Source: Perkinsus marinus ATCC 50983
Taxonomy: Eukaryota; Perkinsozoa; Perkinsida; Perkinsidae
Length of the DNA: 64,000 bases
Direction of reading: 5' to 3'
Assembly (NCBI RefSeq): GCF_000006405.1
Contig: NW_003215453.1
Coordinates: forward strand, 599,019-663,018
Positions within the stretch are counted from its first letter, which is position 1, and the number at the start of each line of letters is the position of its first letter. Below the pieces are notes generated by a model that did no database searches, was not told where the DNA came from, and was given only the letters and a program-made list of their open reading frames with translations. The position numbers were made by a program, and so were the translations under genes. This document shows, piece by piece, positions 10,462-23,256 of this stretch.

Positions 10462-11207
10462 GCTGTGGTGTCTTATGAGAGTGGTGGTGGCATGATGAAA
10501 TGATGCTACTATACGATCAAGATTCATTGTCATTCATATAGATGCTCTACCCTTGAGGTTTCCTGTTGTTGGTTGTACTAGCAGTTTCGTGACGTTTGCT
10601 GTGTTTACACGGTAAATATTAGCGCTTATAAGTACCACGATAATTACTCGAAGTTAAAGGTCAGGCTTCTCAGAAAAAGTAACGTCTCGTTTTGTGTTGC
10701 TTACAAGTCGAGGGACACAGTAGGGTAACATACATTATTGATCTGAGAAATAGTGATCCTATTGACGATTTAGTGACGATTATCATCCAACGGTCGTTGG
10801 TATAGGTTGCACCATTCCCTTCGAAACAGCTCGATCAAATTTTAATTCGTCATCGCGAAGTAGCTCCGTAATCCCCGGAATCAAAACGGTTGCCGTCAGC
10901 TGCAGCGTCAACATCTACGGCCAGCAACCTCCTGTCGCGGAGACGTAGCCGAGATTTGAACCTGGGTCCCTCGTGTAGTATACGCGGACCCTGACCAATC
11001 GGCCATTCCAGCTTCTAACTCTAAACAGAGTAATTTACTCGTAGTAACTGTAACCACAACACCAGCAGCGGTGTTCTCGGTAATCTTGCCATGATGAATT
11101 AGACTATTACTGTCGTTTACAACACAACGACTGAACCTCACAAACGCTGCAATGAAATTATATTATTAATATGACGTCGATGATAGTGCAATGTATTAAT
11201 AATAATG
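10462..11207. other. Convergent 3' region with tRNA-like relic
   Basis: This lies between the 3' ends of the CCHC gene (plus) and the PHD gene (minus). No exons seen. On the minus strand near 11010-10945 there is an A-box (TGGCCGATTGG) and a B-box-like AGGTTCAAATC about 30 nt apart, as in a tRNA. The acceptor stem does not pair, so it is a tRNA-derived relic. Confidence 0.5.
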
Positions 11208-12490
11208 TCAACCCTGTTTCCTTGAAGGTGTTTTCGTTCTCGTGCAAGTCGGGCAGAACCTGCATCATCACATAAACTCCTCAGAATAACACCACAACGA
11301 ACTCACCATTTCCCCTCCGGTGCTGATATCAAACCAACACATGCCATATGGTACCACTCGTCACACTAATTACAAATGCAATTCCAAACCACAAGAATAA
11401 CACAACCAACCTGGTCGCAGCCTATCAGTTGCCCAGAATCGTTCGGGTCCCACGGCACGCCACATTTCGGACAAGACCCCTCCCAGTCATCAGCATCAAC
11501 AAGCTCAGCTGAAGGGAAAGAAAGTCACACGAGAGCGGTATCCAGTTGGACTTACTGATACCATCTCGTGTGATGATGCTACCAGCAAGAACTGGTGTAG
11601 ATAATTCCTGAGAATCTTTTTTCAATTTGCGTCGCTTCGCCTTGCGTTTTGCCGATTCTGAAAGGGTCGTCACTCAGAAATGTAATGTGGGTATATGAAC
11701 TCACTTTTGGGAGTTCGCAACGCTGCGTTGGAGGAGAGCTTTCGCTTCTTACGCTGATCAGCGGTAATTCCTGCTTCTGGATTTATGGGCACAAACAAAT
11801 TCGTGGTATTCTAAAGACGGAGCGAAACTCTTCATAGTGGTGTGATTCACGATAGATTCACACCGTGTGAACTTGAGAAGAGAATCCTAATGATACATAT
11901 CCAACATTTTACTATTTTATGACTTTACGATTCTACGATATAACATATCGGGAAACGCTATTATCTATGATGAACGATTACATACTGCATGAATTCATGA
12001 CGTTTTTACTCGTGTAAAACCAACAATAACTGAGAAACCAACCGCAAAATAATAGAGAATACGAGCAGTTCTCCTAAACTTACAACACGGGCACGAACGA
12101 CGTTGGCGTACTGCATGTGCAATGGGCTCTCATCTGAAATATAACAAGTGATGATAATAATGCTAACAAACTCCTTACAGTGTGGAGTTGGGAAAATATG
12201 CACATGGTCAACAACATATTCTGGCGGCAATATGAAAATTCTGAGAGGAAATTATTCCTGATTCCTGTACATTTGTACCGATATTCGTGTGTTAACTTCG
12301 GCAATTTTTCGTTCTTATTAATTATTATAGAAGTATATCATTAGAGGAGAAACTCCCGAGCTCAGCTGAGGAAAGCAAACATATATTCCCCACAGTGTGG
12401 CAGTGACAGCATTCTGGGCTCCTCAGTCACCGCATTGGAGATCTTCCGCCCTGTCAACCTTGGCGGCCGATGACTGGAACAGTAAGCATA
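11208..12490 (-). CDS. C-terminal PHD-finger exons, TAF3-like
   Basis: Minus-strand exons end at the TGA at 11210-11208. Three introns (donor after 11542, donor after 11411, donor after 11308) are each 46-47 nt. Joined, the last exons encode a PHD finger: SCPKCGVPWDPNDSGQLIGC, DQCDEWYHMACVGL, APEGKWFCPTC, then a basic tail TRTKTPSRKQG. The Cys4-His-Cys3 spacing and the GCDQCDEWYH signature match the TAF3-type PHD, which in animals binds trimethylated H3K4. A strongly basic segment precedes it (RKKRKL, KRKAKRRKLKK). Further exon-like blocks occur near 12140-12075 and 12468-12420. Whether this is the end of the large PHD gene upstream or a separate gene is unresolved, because I found neither a stop nor a convincing start between them. 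Confidence 0.85.
12178..12395 (-). repeat. MITE-like element, family B
   Basis: Both ends carry CAGTGTGG. The body, read on the minus strand, shows TTTGCTTTCCTCAGCTGAGC and later GACCATGTGCATATTTTCCC. It lies between exon blocks of the PHD gene region. Confidence 0.65.
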
Positions 12491-12549
12491 ACGCTTCAAT
12501 GGTGCACGTTCTGAAAAAAATGCCTATAAAAGTGCATACCACTCCACGG

Positions 12550-12890
12550 CGAACTAGTGTGAGAATATGTGCACATGTGTTAGTGAAAATATGGAAACTA
12601 TTTTCGTTGGTTTTTGTACATCTCTACCCGAAATCGTGTGTGGATTTTAATGATGTAGTGAGGAAACTTACGGGCTCAGTTGAGGAAATCAAAATTGTAT
12701 ACCACTCCACGGCGAACTAGTGTGAGAATATGTGCACATGTTTTAGTGAAAATATGGAAACTATTTTCGTTGGTTTTTGTACACCTCTACCCGAAATCGT
12801 GTGTCAAAATGTCATAATCGATTGTCATAATGTAGTGAGGAAACTTACGGGCTCAGTTGAGGAAATCAAAATTGTATACCACTCCAAGGC
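12550..12890. repeat. Direct duplication of a family B fragment
   Basis: A segment starting GAACTAGTGTGAGAATATGT occurs twice, at about 12550 and 12715, each followed by ATGGAAACTATTTTCGTTGG and GGGCTCAGTTGAGGAAATC. Copies differ by a few bases and small indels. Period about 165 bp. Confidence 0.7.
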
Positions 12891-12899
12891 GATCTTACC

Positions 12900-15800
12900 G
12901 TTCCGGAGAGCTTCCAAGACTTGCTTGTCAATAGCCGGATTCTGTCCCCCAGAAGCGGTGGAGCCGCCACTTCTCGGTCGACACGCTGACCCCGCGAGAA
13001 CCTGGAAAATTTTCATCATGCGCATGCGTGCAGATTATTATTCATACCACTCCAGAAGAACTTTTTATGATAAAGTGGCAACCAGTGTACCATCCACATG
13101 ATACATGGAAACGCCGACTGAATCAAAACATTACATATCATTTTCTGGTTGATCTACTAGACCGTACATGCACCCGGGCTTAGCACACTTCACAGTGCAT
13201 CCAGAGCGTTGACCGCATATCCAGCATAGGCTGAAGTGTGCCTGGTGTGGTATGAGAATTAATTATTATTTGCTGACGATGATTATACATCTTTCGGTAT
13301 CGATTTAATCAGTGCATGTGAATTAATATCAATTGGGGTAGTTGTCATATTGAGACTCAGTGACTGAGTTGGCAGTAACCAATACACGCAACGCGGATGT
13401 ACCTATCGTGACGATTTTACCCGGGGAAAAACGACGAAGTGTTCATACCCAAAACCCATGAGGATCCCATTGCCGTTCCTCGGGGTTCTCTACACGCACA
13501 AGAAGACCTCCTAGCTGTTGACACAAAATACAGTAAGTGTCTGAGAATTTCACGGACCCTTCACTGCTGCCTGCATCTATCGCCTGAGAAACAGAAATTA
13601 CGCGAAAAATGTTGATCTCGTTGGTGTTTTCCTTGGATAAATTCATAAAGTACTTTCACGATTGCATTCTCAGTTGAGTTGAAGTTGAAATTTATTGTGT
13701 TATTTATTCTTGTAACTGTGATTGTTACATTTCATGACTAATATTGTATGAAATTTATACTTTTGATGCTACAGCTGAATTCACTACCATGGAACACTGA
13801 GTGTTGAAACCTATCTTTGTTTTTCTCCTATGTTGTTGGATTGAAGCAACAAGAATTCTCAATTTTGACTAAGCAGCGAAGTCTCCTCACAGAGTGCTCA
13901 GCAGTGGAGTCTTCTCCCAAGGCTTCCTCAGCAGTGTCACTTTTGATGCCATACCGCGCCTTTCCAAATTCATTAATGTACTTGCAACGTTCGCACAGGA
14001 AAGTGCCCTCCTCCTCATTTCGGGATGTCACAGGATACGGGCAATGATACATAGCAGATGTGAACTGGAATAAATCACCCATACATAATCGTCGGTGTTC
14101 AATACCTACCTTGGGATCGTCATAGTCCAAAACGTTCAACGGTGGCAGACCAGGTCGGAGGAAACATCGCCAGTGAACGGTCAAACCACAGTTCTGGCAG
14201 GCTCTGAAATGTGACGATGGTGTGGTATGGAAAATAATAAAAGGCCTCACACTAGCTTATCCATTCCCTTACCATAACTCGACGAACTCAGCTCCGCTCC
14301 GTCGGCTCTCATCAAACATTCATTGCAGCGGCCGCATACTAAAAGGCAACAACACCTCATATACGAACACTCAAGGGCATTTCCCTACTGCTAGCCGCGT
14401 GAGTTTGTGACCTCAACTGTTCTGCAGTTTCAACAGCGATCTTATCGGGATATAAAACACCTACACTCGAGAGTCACCGAAATGACAAGTGCGGTCGCCT
14501 GCCTGAGTATTCGCCGTTTCGGTTCATCGATCCTGTTGAATTTCGTGGCGCCGTGACGGTCATCCCGTATGCTCCTACAGAACCTGTCACTATTTTCAAC
14601 ATCACCATGATTAATCAACACCCCCGGTGAAGTGAATTCCTAATTTCAATGTTCACAGTTTAGAAAATGAGAATTTCGTGTTTATGTACATCAGCGATAC
14701 GCTTTCGACGAAGCTTCACCCGTTTAACGTGAACGTAAACTCCATGAAAATTATGAGACGTATATGTTGCCGCGATCGATCACAGGATTGTATTCCGCGA
14801 AGTGAGTTGTTGGATACAGCTTTCACTAGTGTTTTTCATATCACGGCTGAAACTCCATTTATTTTGTATAATACGATTTAACAAGTGTACCACGCCTCCT
14901 ATTACTCGATGTGAAAAACATTTCACTTCACGTAAGTGCATGTGAGCAGTGGATAACGTGTAGAAGAAATCATGTGTTTTATGTGACTTGTCCAATATAA
15001 TTCGCCAAGTATTTTCAATCCACCTCGTATCGCGCTTTGTTATACCACTCACGTAAACTCCATTGCATACACCCCTTTCTCCCATCACCAGTAGTAGTAG
15101 TCCCCGCAGTGTTAGTAATAGCTGCAGTCCCCGCTTGCTGCGATGGATACAAGAGAGGGCAGTCCCCACGACCATCTCGTATTATTGGGGGTAACAGTGC
15201 TCTCGATATCTCGTTGGAGCAGAGATGTTCTACAGGCTCGAGTAGTTGCCCTGCGATGGAAACACACTGTCAATCTTGGTTTCCACAAAACATTCCAAGT
15301 CGCGTATTTACCAATTTTTCCGTGAAAATTGCGGAAATTTCCACTTTCACCATGAAATTTTCCAATGGGAATCAGGTGTAATTTCCTATTGTTTCCTCGA
15401 AAATTTATTCCGTTTACATACACATGCACTCGACGATGCGCGAATTCCCCACGAGACGAGTTTCCATAACGAAATAAATTCGGTTATTGTTACGTATAGA
15501 AGCTTCCTCAGAATCGAATTGCCATTGGAATATCGATGAAGGGTCGCCCGTGTCCTGTCCGAACCCAGCAGCTGTAACAAGGCGAGGGTCGAAGGGGGCA
15601 AACTGACATGTGCCGGGATCGAACCCGCGGTCTACGCTTTCCAACTACGAATTTATCATGTGACAGTCGTGTGAAGTGTTCCGACTTCCGCCAAGCTTTC
15701 AGTCTCGCAAGGAGGGCATTGCCCTGCTTCTGTTGCTGCCTTGAGTGGCGAGGGCAGTAAATTACCTGAAAAATGCCCCTTCCAGGGATCGAACCCGGGA

Positions 15801-18689
15801 CCTACTCGCTCAACCTACCCAGGCAGCGTTACCGCCAGTACCCTCAGTAACAAGTCCATATCGTGCAGCACAACTGACATGGTAGAAATTCTGACCTGAA
15901 GTGTATCATCCTCGTGTGAACGATCTCTCGGCACTACATTTCCCAAAGGCGCATTGAACCTTCGCTCCAACTCGCGACTTGCATATACCACAGAGCAAGT
16001 CTCGTCGAGAAGGATGAATCTGACGCCTTCACAGTTGGCTGAGAGACGAATGAGGATGCGGTCACTCACCACTGCTCTTATTGGTTCCATAACGGTCGTT
16101 GGATTGTCTATTGAGCATTCTCTAATCCACACAGCGCACTTGACGTGAGCCCAGGCCCCCAGAGAACCCGACGCTGCTGTTGGGATGTTTGAATTCGTCG
16201 GAGTTGTCGGACTGGGCGTAGAAGCAGGTAATATTGGATCTACGAGAGATCGCGAGTTCAATCCCGTGAACGATCATTCTCACTACCAATATCAACTCAC
16301 CTGCTGCTCGTGCCCCAGCAATCTTCCCGGGCATCGAAAGAACTGCAGGCTTCATCAAGCCACCTCCTACGAACTCAGAGTCTCGACCGCAAAGTACCTT
16401 AGTTATGCAGCTACTGCGACCATTCTTACACCAAGACTACTTACACATGTTGGCCGTTCCCCGACTGGTCGATTTGAGGCGTCACGGGGGAATACGGAAC
16501 ATGTCCGACAGAACCTGACTGTTCTCGTGTTACACTATGAGATCAGCGAGTGTTTCACGTGAACAGTGTCGTCACGTAGAAAGAGTCACGCGCCAGGAGA
16601 TTCCAATAAATCATTTGCTAAGCCTCAGTCCAATCATTCAACGACGCGTGATTCTTCGAGGTGAGGGACACATGGACGTATCTTACGAGAGCTTTGGCAT
16701 ATCTGCCCCACCAGATAGAGCTGATTATTGATAAAAGCGGAAATATTCGTAGCGAGAAATATCTTGGAGTGGCATAGCGGCCCCATCAATGATCTCACTA
16801 TGAACGGAATTCTCTGCATTGAGGCACATCCTAGAGTGGCATAGCGGCCCCACCGGACAGAATTGATGTCAATTATTTTTATTAAAAGATTCATACCATA
16901 AATTCAGCAACTCATGAGGGAATATCATCCCTATTATCCCTCATAATGACGCTGTATGCCCACCGACACCAAACCTACCATTCTTGCTCTGGAATCGAAG
17001 GGACGCCATAACACTTCTGATGACAGGCGAAGTGGCAGCCGTCACATATAAGAATGGCGTTATCATCATCAACATCTCCATCACCACATATCGAACCTTC
17101 AACGGATAGACGATTCTATCATATATCCCATCAGCGTGCGTACAGCACAGGTCAACCTCAGCATCCGGCCCATCAGGATGAGCAGGGACTTCCTCGCCAT
17201 CCCTAAGAGCTCGGCCAAGTGTCGCCAGGAATGCCTCATCTAATGGCGGCAACTCTAAAGTTGCTCCCCCTCCTCGAGAACTGATGCTCTTCCTTGATGA
17301 CAGCCTGGTCGCCGGTGGTAGCTGAGTCCCACTGTGAACACTAGAGGGTGGGCAAGTCTCATAACTGAAACGATTCCCTTTCTATAGAACTTGACAATAC
17401 GAAATTTCCGAGAGGAAATTTTGAGGGGAAATTCTCAGGGGTTTCTCAATATTCCTACACCGATTCGTAGATTGAATTCTATAACTAGTGAGGAAACTTC
17501 TGAGCTGAGGGAAGCAAACATGACTTCCAACAGTGCTATGGAATGTGAAATGAAATGACACCGCTATCCTTGCCTCCCCTTACGCCTTCAACAAAGCCTT
17601 GTCTGCATCAAACCAAACTTGACGATTCGGACGCTCCTAAAGCACCAGTCTCCGGCAACTCACAGCAGAGTACACACCTTTTGGTCCAGCTGAATTTTAT
17701 CCAGTACTGGGCTAAGGAGCTTCAGTTTCCGCGTCTCAATGTCGGCAAGCAGAGCTAAGCGAACTTCCACGACCACGTATAAGAACAAGAACCAACCCTT
17801 GAGTGCGGCAACCTCTCCTCCGTCCCCAGTGATCTTCTTCCGGTCGACTTTGCGGTCTTTCATCGCCTCCACTTTAATCACATCAAGGCAGTTCACGCTC
17901 AGTGGACCTGATAATTTCCAAGCCGAGAATACTTCCGAGGAACAAAACCTCACCTTCTTTTGTTGAACACGACGAGGGCAGGCTGGACGGAAGCATGATC
18001 CATTCCCGTCCTGGCCGACTATCATAAAGGAGCTTCGGTATCTGAACACGCGAAGCGATCAGAGCCTCCAGAGTATCGACACTTACAGTAGAGTCCCATC
18101 GTTCGCCATCATCATGCGGACTGGATGCGGCAAAGTTTATCACGATGGTCCGTCGAGTAGTATCTTAGGTTCACGATGGTAAGATTCAGAACAGGTCACT
18201 TTGCGCAACCTACCCTCAAGTTTCGTTCCATTCAAAGGAGTCTTATCAGCCGAATTACTGCCGACCTCGAATCTGCAGTGAAATAAACTTCCAATCACAG
18301 CAAAAGATCCGCGTTACTTCATTTCAAAAAGCTCACCGTCTGATAAGACCGCAAACGCATCAGCAGGAAGGTCCGTACTGACAAGCAACATCCACGAGAG
18401 AATTAGAGAGCATCAACTCACTACTTGCTCTCTGGGGAATCTTTCTTCTCAATCGAGATTGGCTTCTCTTTGAGCCGCTCTAACATACGTAGTAGGTCGT
18501 GCGTGGGGGGAATGCTCGAGAAATACCTACGAGAAATGATGACCGACGAGACCCCATGAAAAGCGTCACTCACACAGTGTCTAAGCTCATCCACAACTTA
18601 GAGAGAACTGCAGCGGCTACCGACGAGGAGGAGCCACTACGACCATTCCCACTGATCCCCACACCTCCACTGGATGCAGCAGCCGACAT
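12900..18689 (-). CDS. Multi-PHD / extended-PHD chromatin reader
   Basis: Starts plausibly at the ATG at 18689 (MSAAASSGGVGISGN, Ser/Gly-rich). Well-supported exons: 17321-17144, 17096-16979, 16514-16445, 16397-16301 and 16211-16070. Joined, they give a canonical PHD: CCSICGDGD, NAILICDGCHFACHQKCYGV, PSIPEQEWFCRTC. An extended PHD (ePHD) begins at CVLCGRDSEFVGGGLMKPAV and continues with GAWAHVKCAVWIRECSIDNP and MEPIRAV. This PHD-ePHD order is the BRPF/JADE/AF10 hallmark; such modules bind histone H3 tails. A second set follows: CGRCNECLMRADG, ACQNCGLTVHWRCF, FLCERCKY (about 14338-13839), then CILCQQLGGLLVRV (13611-13450), ICGQRSGCTVKCAKPGC and FHVSCGWYTGCHF near 13220-13050. Exons between 15.8 and 14.4 kb are uncertain, and parts of both ePHDs are missing. 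Two T-arm-like motifs precede putative acceptors near 15600 and 15770. The chromatin-reader role is inferred from domains. Confidence 0.85.
15611..15634 (-). other. tRNA T-arm-like motif before a splice acceptor
   Basis: Minus strand ACCGCGGGTTCGATCCCGGC is followed by ACATGTCAG and an open exon-like block starting TTTGCCCCCTTCG. A perfect 5-bp T-stem can form (GCGGG/CCCGC-like). No A-box upstream. Confidence 0.55.
15781..15803 (-). other. tRNA T-arm-like motif before a splice acceptor
   Basis: Minus strand GGTCCCGGGTTCGATCCCTG, then a short spacer, then CATTTTTCAG, which is an excellent 3' splice site. The B-box match is perfect. Confidence 0.55.
16745..16862 (-). repeat. Two copies of the 53-bp-type repeat, dispersed
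   Basis: On the minus strand, GGGGCCGCTATGCCACTCCA and GGGGCCGCTATGCCACTCTA occur 64 bp apart. The sequence after each (AAGATATTTCTCG, GGATGTGCCTC) matches the tandem units at 22.03-22.26 kb. They lie in the 464-nt intron separating two PHD exons. Confidence 0.7.
17400..17535 (-). repeat. MITE-like element, family B (degenerate)
   Basis: Shows GAGAGGAAATTTTGAGG, then CTAGTGAGGAAACTTCTGAG, ending GCAAACATGACTTCCAACAG. It is the inverted orientation of the family, with a damaged left end. Confidence 0.5.
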
Positions 18690-20420
18690 GGAAAGGAGAC
18701 TTCAACACTGTAAAGCATCCTTAATTTGTAAAGCAAACTGGTCCCGGTAGGTAAGGTAAAAATAAAGAGTGTTCTCCCTGATACCGTCGGTGCGATCGGC
18801 GCAAATTGCAAAGTCATATTGATCGTGAAGTCGCAATGAATAACACTACTAAGAGAGCCGGGCTCAGCCCGACGGGCCGTAACGTCGTCTGTAAGTGATG
18901 TGAGTTGCACCTCACTAACCCCAGTTTAAAATAATGTCGCTTTCCTCTTGGTGATTGATCACAGAATGGTATGCAAGGGATATGGACACTTATGCGCATG
19001 CGTGCAGAAGATTCACGCAATGTCTACAATGCCGCGGCAACGACTTGGGAGCTATTTTCAGTGTCAGAAAACATGTACATAATCAACTGCATGTGTTGGT
19101 GACAATGCGAACATCCTGAGGGAATCTCGAGGGAATTCTTATTGGTTCTCTTACATTCTTATTGGCGAGCTGTAGTGAAATCAAGACAGCAGGGTAATCA
19201 CGGGTTGCGGAGCTGAACGCTGACTCTCGCACCACCTCCGTGGTGAAGGAGGAGGACTGCATAATGAGTACAAAGCCGCAGGGCGTGCTTACTAGCAAGG
19301 GGAGTTCGAGGAAACAGGAATGAGAACTAATGAGCATCTGGGTTAGGTACATCAACATCAATGAGTGAGGTTATAATGCAATATATGATTCCCCTGACCG
19401 CCACCGTAACGGTCGCCAAGTATCCTTCACAGTGCGCGGTAAGGAACCAACTACTACAAAGGTCGGCGAGGGACGCTCCTCGGTTGTCCAGTGAACAACC
19501 ACGAGGGAATTCAATGAACTCACTGACTATATCATCACTAGTGGGAAGAATACCGTGAACGATTTTCCATGGGAAAGAGAAATCGGGCGAGTGACAAGTT
19601 AAGAGTTAACTTCAGATTAAGACTTGGACGTAGACTTCGATGACGACTGAACCTGCCAGCTAGATCAGTGTAACACTAGGGCATTCAATAGCCCACGCCT
19701 CGACAACTGGGTTCATAAGAGAACTATTGGAACCATCTCAGAGATGGAAAGAAGTGATATGTTCTTCGAAACTTCATACCAGTCTATGATCACACACTCC
19801 AACACCCCAGGAAAGCCTCACCTTGTGGCGAGCAGGGTCGGCTTCAGAACGACTCGTGGTCGATTGTCATGATAGAATCTCGGTTACTGAACATCGAGCC
19901 GTTGAAGCCACTTGAGGCCGCTTCACACCCACGATAGAGTCTAATCACCCTCTATCATCACTGTAGGTGGACGGGAAACTTAACTGCGAGAAACTCTCGG
20001 CTGATTTAACAACATTTAATTTTCTCGCTAGAGAGCGATTGATCTGAAGTGACTGTTACAACGCAAGGCAGGTTCTGAAACGAATAAACCAATCTCGATA
20101 ATCGAGTCACTCGATCCGAGTGAAATAGCGGAAATAATGAGAGATCGATAACTCATGAGGAACAACTCATAAACTCGCTATCTATCTCTAGAATAAAGTT
20201 TGAACCGGACAAAGGATGCTGAGACCTGTGCCTGAGCCTTGCGTTGAGGCTTTAGGGCGTCACTTCCATTGCGGGTAAAAACACACTTCCCCGGCCCCAC
20301 CGGTCCTCTCGCACCTTCCAGGCCATGGGCATTGATAATCCTGAGGGGCAAAACAATTACTTTCAGTTCAGGGTGAAAGAACGTATGATGATTGCTGAGA
20401 GTAGCACAATGGACTATAAC
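18690..20420. other. Stretch without a recognised gene
   Basis: Contains a plausible minus-strand exon near 18893-18770 that may be a leader for the PHD gene, and a partial family B copy near 19055-19150. From 19.2 to 20.4 kb I see no exon chain, repeat or RNA gene on either strand. Confidence 0.4.
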
Positions 20421-21955
20421 CTACTCTGCTGCAACTGAGGAAGCATCTCCCATCTGAACACACTGCGTGAGTGTTTGGAGGCGGAAAAGGGCAATCGGAC
20501 TGCCTCCTACACGATGCAGTGCAAACCGCATCAATGGCGTATCCTCCCTAAGTTGGACACAAGGATATCCGGTACTCAACGATAATGACAGCCTACTTGA
20601 AGGAAAACAGCTGGAGTCGAAGAAGAACAATAACAACCCGTAATCCTCTGCGGTGTGTAGGTACATTCACCGGTCGGTTTTTCATAAGGTCCTACAACAC
20701 AGGTGAGAACTCTGCTGTTCTATCTCGTGTGATGAGCTTACCCCCGGTATGGACCGGATAAGAAATGATCGAGCTCCTCGATCTGAGGGGAATCGATTAT
20801 ACATCACCAGGACGTATGTGATTCGCGATTACTTACTCATTGACAGGGTAGTAGATGTTATTGTCGGCATCAACGTAGGAGGCCAAAAGAATACCGATCA
20901 TCGTCATGATGCTCATAGTTCCAGAACCAGTGCTTTACTTTTTTACGCTGTTGCCGCGTAAATTGTTCCTCGGACAGCTAGTTTGTGCGTGCGTGCAGCG
21001 CAACGACGTGGATCATGATCTAAAACAGGCAAATCCAGATGATTCACCTGCCTCGGATTTGAATAGTCACCTGAGGTAACATATTTCCAGGAAAGAAACG
21101 CCGCTATAATCCAAGGTCCCTGACGGAGATTCAAGATGATCGTGCCGAGTTCTATCACATCCTCTAAGTGGGCGTCTGACGACTTCACACGCCCACCTAC
21201 ACTCTACACATGTCACACGTCAGTGACGTGACGTCACGAAGCCCATGGGATTCGAACATGCGTTATATCCCTTGAACCCATATAAATGGCTCTTGTAGAC
21301 AGAAACAGCACAGAGACCGCTTGAACTCTATCAGCGCCTCTCTTCCCATGATAGGATACCGCCTATTCATAAGTTCTACAGTACCAAATTAATATAAATC
21401 GAACTCCTAGAGTGGAATCGTGTGAAATAACGCGTCGCTCCGCTGTATTTTCATGGATTGTTGTACATTCTCGATTATGGCGTCTTCAGATTGCTTTCAT
21501 GCCTTTCTTGGGCTGGGAATCGGCAGAGGAGAAGAGGATCCGGGAAGAAGCTGAACGGAAGGGGAAGAACGGTAGTAGTAGTGGTTTGGGTCTCGACGAG
21601 TGTTGTTACAAAACTGTTGTACGCACGAACTGGCAGTGGTCATGATAGTGTCTGTAACGATCCTCAATAATATATCGTCAATATTGCATGGCCCCACGTA
21701 TCTTCTGTGGAGTCCAAGAATTCTATATACCTTGGTTCCTGGGCCTCCTCAGAAAGAGTCTTTCTGTTCGACTATTTGCTCACTGTGAAGTATAGACTCA
21801 TTCAGAGTATAAGGGAATGAATGGCAATCCTCATTGCACCTGCTAATAGGGAATATATTGAGGGTAACGGTCGGGCAGGCAATATCTACGTCTCTAATAT
21901 GACGATAACTGAGGGTAACGAGTCGAGACGGTGGTGGTGGTTGTGGTGAATTCAT
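20421..21955 (-). CDS. Uncharacterised gene, tentative exons
   Basis: A terminal exon from about 20610 ends at the TAG at 20423-20421 and reads like real protein (CVQLREDTPLMRFALHRVGG). An upstream block at about 21185-21045 (DAHLEDVIELGTIILNLRQG, then WKYVTSGDYSNPRQ before GTGAAT) also looks coding. A possible first exon starts at 21955 (MNSPQPPPPSRLV). Joins were not proven. No family recognised. A plus-strand reading at 21497-21643 (EEKRIREEAERKGKNG) competes with part of the span. Confidence 0.3.
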
Positions 21956-22025
21956 ACGATATTGGGGAAACTCTCAAGGCTGGACTGCACCTCAATACTT
22001 CTTTTGGTATGATCGACCTCTAGTG

Positions 22026-22256
22026 CGGGGCAACTATGCCACCCTAAGATATGTCTCGACATAACCAATTTCCCCGGATGGGGCAACTATGCCAACCTAA
22101 GATATGTCTCGATACAACCGATCTCCCCGGTTGGGGCAACTATGCCACCCTAAGATATGCCTCGACATAACCAATTCCCCCGGATGGGGCAACTATGCCA
22201 CCCTATGATATGTCTCGGCATAACCAATTTCCCCGGATGGGGCAACTATGCCAATC
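22026..22256 (+). repeat. 53-bp tandem array, about 4.3 units
   Basis: GGGGCAACTATGCCA recurs at exactly 53-bp spacing, starting near 22027, 22080, 22133, 22186 and 22239. Each is followed by CCCTAAGATATGTCTCG and CCAATTTCCCCGGATGG-type sequence. Units differ at a few positions. A related pair lies inverted at 16.75-16.86 kb. Confidence 0.9.
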
Positions 22257-23256
22257 GAACTCCCATTCGATTTCAAAAATCCTCATGAGTCGCTAATCGA
22301 CGGACGACGGGAATGTACCCCAATCGGACCTCAATGGTATCTTACCATCTGGGCACACTTAGTATCTTATCCTTTCTAGGGCCGCGTGGGAAAATATTCA
22401 TACGGTCAACTACATGTGGTGATGACAATATGAAAATACTGAGAAAATTCGGTGGGTTTCTGAACCTTTTACATACCAATCCCTGCAACTAGTGTCGGAT
22501 CTCCCTGGGCTCAGCTGGGGGAAGCGATCATGTGCATCAGAAGTGCTCCAGGTCCAATCATTCGGATACGACCGCCCCCTTCTCTTCATAGTGCGGTAGA
22601 GAGGAGCGGTGAGGGTCTATTCCGTGGCCTCACTGCTGGAATGTGCCTCGGACTTGTCACGGCTACCTCCGTAGCGACTACACGGCGGTTCGATGGGAGG
22701 TAGAGATTATTGTCGGTGAAAACGTATGAGATGGTGGCTCTGCAGACTTTGCATGAAGTGATTGGAGTTTTCCGACTGAAAGTTGAGCGTAGGCCTACTC
22801 CACGGACCAATAGTGTCATTCTCTAGTGCATACGAATGAACAACACGGTTCTACCGTACTCTACTATGAGTCTCTAAGGCTTCGAATCAGACTAACGAAA
22901 TGGTGCGCCGACTCGTCGTGTAGCTCCTGGTAATCGGTCATTGATAAGGCAATTGTGCAGGTTCTCCCTCGGTCGTGGATTGCTGCATGTAGGGAAGTGC
23001 TCAGGTCTGGGCGGATTGTGGATGTTTCTCATGTTCTATTCGAGATATTCACTCATTGATGATACGCATATGAATGGTGGGTACGGGTTGAGGTGTTTAG
23101 GGCCTCTTAGATATGGTAGGAGTGAAGAGAGGAGTACTTGTGATATACTAGATAGTTCAAGTTGCGGGAGTTATTATTCTAGTATTTGCTTTCGTATGGG
23201 CTTAATGAGTGAATACAGCCTTGTGAGTTGCATTAGCGCCTTCACGAGCCACATAC
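22257..23256. other. Spacer with a degenerate family B copy
   Basis: A family B element in inverted orientation spans about 22384-22540 (GTGGGAAAATATTCATACGG ... GCTCAGCTGGGGGAAGC). Otherwise no exon chain could be assembled, although weak open blocks occur near 22600-22800 (minus). Confidence 0.4.
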
